Source: Actinophytocola sp044466355 (GTDB lineage: Bacteria; Actinomycetota; Actinomycetes; Mycobacteriales; Pseudonocardiaceae). From it: a stretch of DNA of 64,000 bases. Each line of letters begins with the position of its first letter. Within the stretch, counting starts at the first letter, position 1. Under the pieces are notes generated by a model. It ran no database searches. It was not told the origin of the DNA and saw nothing but the letters and a program-made list of their open reading frames with translations. The stretch spans positions 124,001-188,000 of the forward strand of contig NZ_JBITMQ010000002.1 in NCBI RefSeq assembly GCF_044466355.1, written 5' to 3'. The translations under genes and the position numbers were made by a program. Positions 62,401-64,000 of the stretch are shown here, in pieces.

Positions 62401-64000
62401 TGGCGCGGGTCTGGGGTGAGGTGCTCGGGCTCGGCGACGTGGCGGCCGACGACGACTTCTTCGCCGTGGGCGGCCATTCCTTCGCGGCGGTCCGGGTTGC
62501 CGGACGGCTCGGTGAGGCGCTGCGCCGCGACGTGGCCGTGCGCACGGTGTTCGAGCACCCGGTGCTGGCCGACCTCGCCGCCGCGCTGACCGCGGACCCC
62601 GGCGGAGTGTTCGGTGGCGCGCCCATCCCCGTGCGGCCGGACCCCGAGGCGCCCGCGCCGCTGTCGTCCGCGCAGGCGCGGCTGTGGTTCCTCGAACTGC
62701 TCGAACCGGGTTCGGCCTACCACGCCGACCTCGTGCTGCGGCTGCGTGGACCGGTGGACGCGGCGGCGATGGCGCTCGCGGTACGGGACGTCGCCGCACG
62801 GCACACCGTGCTGCGCAGCGTCATCGAGGAACGCGACGGCACCCCGGTGGCCGTGCCGGTGCCCGCCGACCGCGTCCCCGTATCCATTGTGGACATCGCG
62901 GCGGACGCAGTGGACGCGGCGTGCCGGGCGGAGCTTGCGCGGCCGTTCGCGCTCGACCGGGAACCGCCGCTGCGGGCCACGCTGTTCCGGGTCGCCGACG
63001 GTGAGCACGTGCTCGCGCTCACCGTGCACCACATCGCGACCGACAACTGGTCGCGGGGCGTCATCGGCACGGACCTCGCCGACGCGTACGCCGCCCGGCT
63101 CGCGGGGTCGGCACCGGACGCGACCCTGCCCGTGCAGTACGCGGACTACGCCGCGTGGCTGGCCGCCCGGGCCCGCGACGAGGACCTGAACTGGTGGTGC
63201 GACCGCCTGTCCGGGCTGCCGCCGCTGCTCACGCTGCCGACCGACCGGCCCCGGCCGGCGGTGGCCGACTGGTCCGGCGGGCACGTCCGGTTCGCGCTCC
63301 CCGCCGCACTCACCGCCCGTGTCCGGGACGTGGCCGCCGACGTGGGCGTGACGCCGTTCATGGTGCTCCTCGCCTGCTGGCAGGAACTGCTCGGCCGCCG
63401 CGCCGGGACCGATGACGTCGCGGTCGGCGTGCCCGAGTCCGGCCGGCACCACCCGGGTGTCGAGGCGACGGTGGGCTGTTTCGTGAACACGCTCGTGCTG
63501 CGCACGGACCTCGGCGGCGACCCGACCGTGCGGGAGCTGCTCGCACGGTCCCGCGAGACCGTGCTCGGCGCGTTCGCGCACGCCGAGACACCGCTCGAAG
63601 GGATCATCGAACGGTTGCGGCCGGAGCGGTCCGTCGCCGCGACGCCGATCTTCCAGGTGCTGCTGAACGTCCTGGACCAGCCCGCGACGCCGCCCGCCAT
63701 CCCCGGTGTCGAGGTGACCGCCGTCCGCGACGCGGGCGAGAAGGTGAAGTTCGACCTCAGCATGGTGCTGGTCAACGACGGCGACACCTACCTCGGCGGC
63801 CTCGCCTACCGGGCCGACCTGTTCGACGCGGGCACCGCCGAGGAGATCGTCGCCGACTTCCAGGCACTGCTGGCCGACCTGCTGTCCGATGTGGACCAAC
63901 CGGTCGCGTCGGTCGGCCCGGCCCGCAACGACGCAGGCCCGGTCGCCGCGCCCGCCGCCGCGCCGGTCGCGGGTTCCCACGCACCGGAAACCCCGACCGA
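59406..64000 (+). CDS. NRPS C-A-PCP-C..., continues past the window
   Basis: At least 1531 codons. After a short N-terminal helix (TPAQQRMRELLAGR) comes a condensation domain with FHHIAMDAPS near 168, an adenylation domain (about 500-970, FTSGSTGAPKGV), a PCP with Ser near 1023 in VGGHSFAA, and a second condensation domain with HHIATDNWS near 1208. Its homology ends at about 1510; the frame stays open to the edge. The adenylation core is atypical: AADFGLTCVYGAL replaces the usual FDxS segment and the A5 motif reads HYGHTES. An approximate code of D-F-T-K-I-A-H-M-I-K shares Lys and His positions with Asp-activating domains, so an acidic residue is possible. The start overlaps the preceding stop. 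Confidence 0.92.
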   Translation, partial: MTDSLVTPAQQRMRELLAGRAAAALRGDVPVAEPAIPRLPRDGRPVPLSSAQARLWFLARFEPGGHAYNLPLVLELTGHADDTALLAAVRDVADRHDVLRGVYREVDGEPMRCAGPVVPVSTVDVTAAELDAEVAAEAARPFALDDAPPMRAVLFRVTAEKRVLALTFHHIAMDAPSAAVVLDDLAACYAARLHVRDVPPPPALQYADLVAWHGSRPDTADADLDWWCARLAGLPPVLELPTDRPRPAVAGDEGAEVGVVVPAALTARLREIGRTTGATPFMVFLACWQALLGRLAGTTDVPVGVPESGRHHPDAEQVVGCFVNTLVLRTDLAGATTGRELLAAARDTVLDAFTHTDVAFERIVARVAPRRGLDASPVFQVMLNVLDEQARPPELPGLTARVTEPPVRSVKFDLNLALSRNGDGYSGGLAYRTDLFDAGTAERIARWFVTLVDGVTADLDRPVAEVPIEVVTAPVLAGPEPARSGFRPVHTLIEDTADRCPDRVAVVGATGALTYRQLDERANRIAHRLLSLGVRADEPVGLLLEQGTDVACAVLGIMKAGGAYLPMDTTYPTARVAAILATGGARILLAEPGLDVTAPDVTVTTVDDAVTAQPGTRPDVPVAEHDLIHVIFTSGSTGAPKGVAVEHRNVAHYLAGMLPRLGDVAGASFAVVSTPAADFGLTCVYGALTTGGTVHLVDRDTAMDPESFAGYLAEHPVDVLKCVPSHLELLARHGDLVAVLPERLLILAGEACPWSLVERVETARPGLRVQSHYGHTESTMISMTCDVATVPSHERTGYVPLGTPLPGVVGHLVDARGAVVPAGMTGELVIGGPQITRGYLGDDTQTAARFVPDPLGTGVRCFRSGDLLRVRADGTVQFLGRADDQVKVRGHRVELGEVTAALRDVDGVAEAVVLPVGAGLDRRLAAWLVPARGVGLAVPAVRRTLRDRLPDYMVPTSLTVLERLPLNANGKIDRAALPDATERAPVVRRPVATPAERLVARVWGEVLGLGDVAADDDFFAVGGHSFAAVRVAGRLGEALRRDVAVRTVFEHPVLADLAAALTADPGGVFGGAPIPVRPDPEAPAPLSSAQARLWFLELLEPGSAYHADLVLRLRGPVDAAAMALAVRDVAARHTVLRSVIEERDGTPVAVPVPADRVPVSIVDIAADAVDAACRAELARPFALDREPPLRATLFRVADGEHVLALTVHHIATDNWSRGVIGTDLADAYAARLAGSAPDATLPVQYADYAAWLAARARDEDLNWWCDRLSGLPPLLTLPTDRPRPAVADWSGGHVRFALPAALTARVRDVAADVGVTPFMVLLACWQELLGRRAGTDDVAVGVPESGRHHPGVEATVGCFVNTLVLRTDLGGDPTVRELLARSRETVLGAFAHAETPLEGIIERLRPERSVAATPIFQVLLNVLDQPATPPAIPGVEVTAVRDAGEKVKFDLSMVLVNDGDTYLGGLAYRADLFDAGTAEEIVADFQALLADLLSDVDQPVASVGPARNDAGPVAAPAAAPVAGSHAPETPT
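59765..59777. repeat. GTCCACTGTGGAC palindrome, exact copy
   Basis: Inside the condensation domain at the start of the last NRPS gene (VSTVDVTAA). A different protein context from the adenylation-domain copies. Confidence 0.8.

Noticed and set aside
1..64000. tRNA or rRNA genes, CRISPR arrays, insertion sequences
   Set aside because: I looked for CCA-ended cloverleafs, regularly spaced repeats and transposase motifs (DDE, HUH, tyrosine recombinase) and saw none; a covariance-model scan would be needed for small RNAs.

Overview
The window is high-GC actinobacterial DNA, probably Pseudonocardiales. The reasons are the dense overlapping start/stop codons, SARP and ECF42 regulators, a hyc locus laid out like mycobacterial Rv0081-Rv0087, and a recurring GTCCACTGTGGAC palindrome that I associate from memory with Pseudonocardiaceae. 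The genus is an inference. Most of the window is specialised metabolism.

Region 1 (1-3.8 kb, minus strand) is a class II lanthipeptide locus: a SARP activator, a 65-residue precursor with five Cys and five Ser/Thr in its last 20 residues, and a LanM synthetase that is missing only its extreme C-terminus at the window edge. A DoxX-like membrane protein and a methyltransferase separate it from the next block.

Region 2 (5.26-32.56 kb, minus strand) is one tightly packed operon for an NRPS/PKS hybrid. In transcription order it encodes A-PCP-KS (with an AT relic), a type II thioesterase, two tandem 'small LanB' proteins (LanB glutamylation-type domain only), A-PCP-C-PCP, KS-AT-KR-DH-ACP, a TauD/SyrP-like hydroxylase, MbtH, C-A(Asn)-PCP, and C-A(Ser)-PCP-TE-MFS. 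The TE has Cys instead of Ser as nucleophile and is fused to an exporter. The two tRNA-type LanB enzymes inside a thiotemplate operon, next to a PCP with no A domain of its own, are the most unusual feature of the window.

Region 3 (32.9-42.7 kb) is mostly housekeeping or catabolic: an ECF42 sigma factor with its DGPF partner and a YnfA protein; a divergent NmrA-like/DoxX pair; a translationally coupled D-glucarate pathway (kdgD, semialdehyde dehydrogenase, gudD, hydroxyacid dehydrogenase) with a divergent LysR regulator and a visible LysR box; a dead ABC-ATPase fragment; and a TauE/SafE permease. A convergent gap at 42.65-43.05 kb carries a 21-bp direct repeat.

Region 4 (43.0-51.3 kb) is a hydrogenase-4/complex-I-like operon (hycE, hycQ, hycP, hycD, hyfB-like, NuoB-like) behind an ArsR regulator, with a perfect palindromic operator shared with a divergent CBS-BON protein. 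HycE lacks the NiFe cysteines, so this is a redox or ion-pumping complex rather than a hydrogenase.

Region 5 (51.4 kb to the right edge, plus strand) is a second NRPS line, A-PCP-C-A-PCP-C-A-PCP followed by C-A-PCP-C..., which continues beyond the window.
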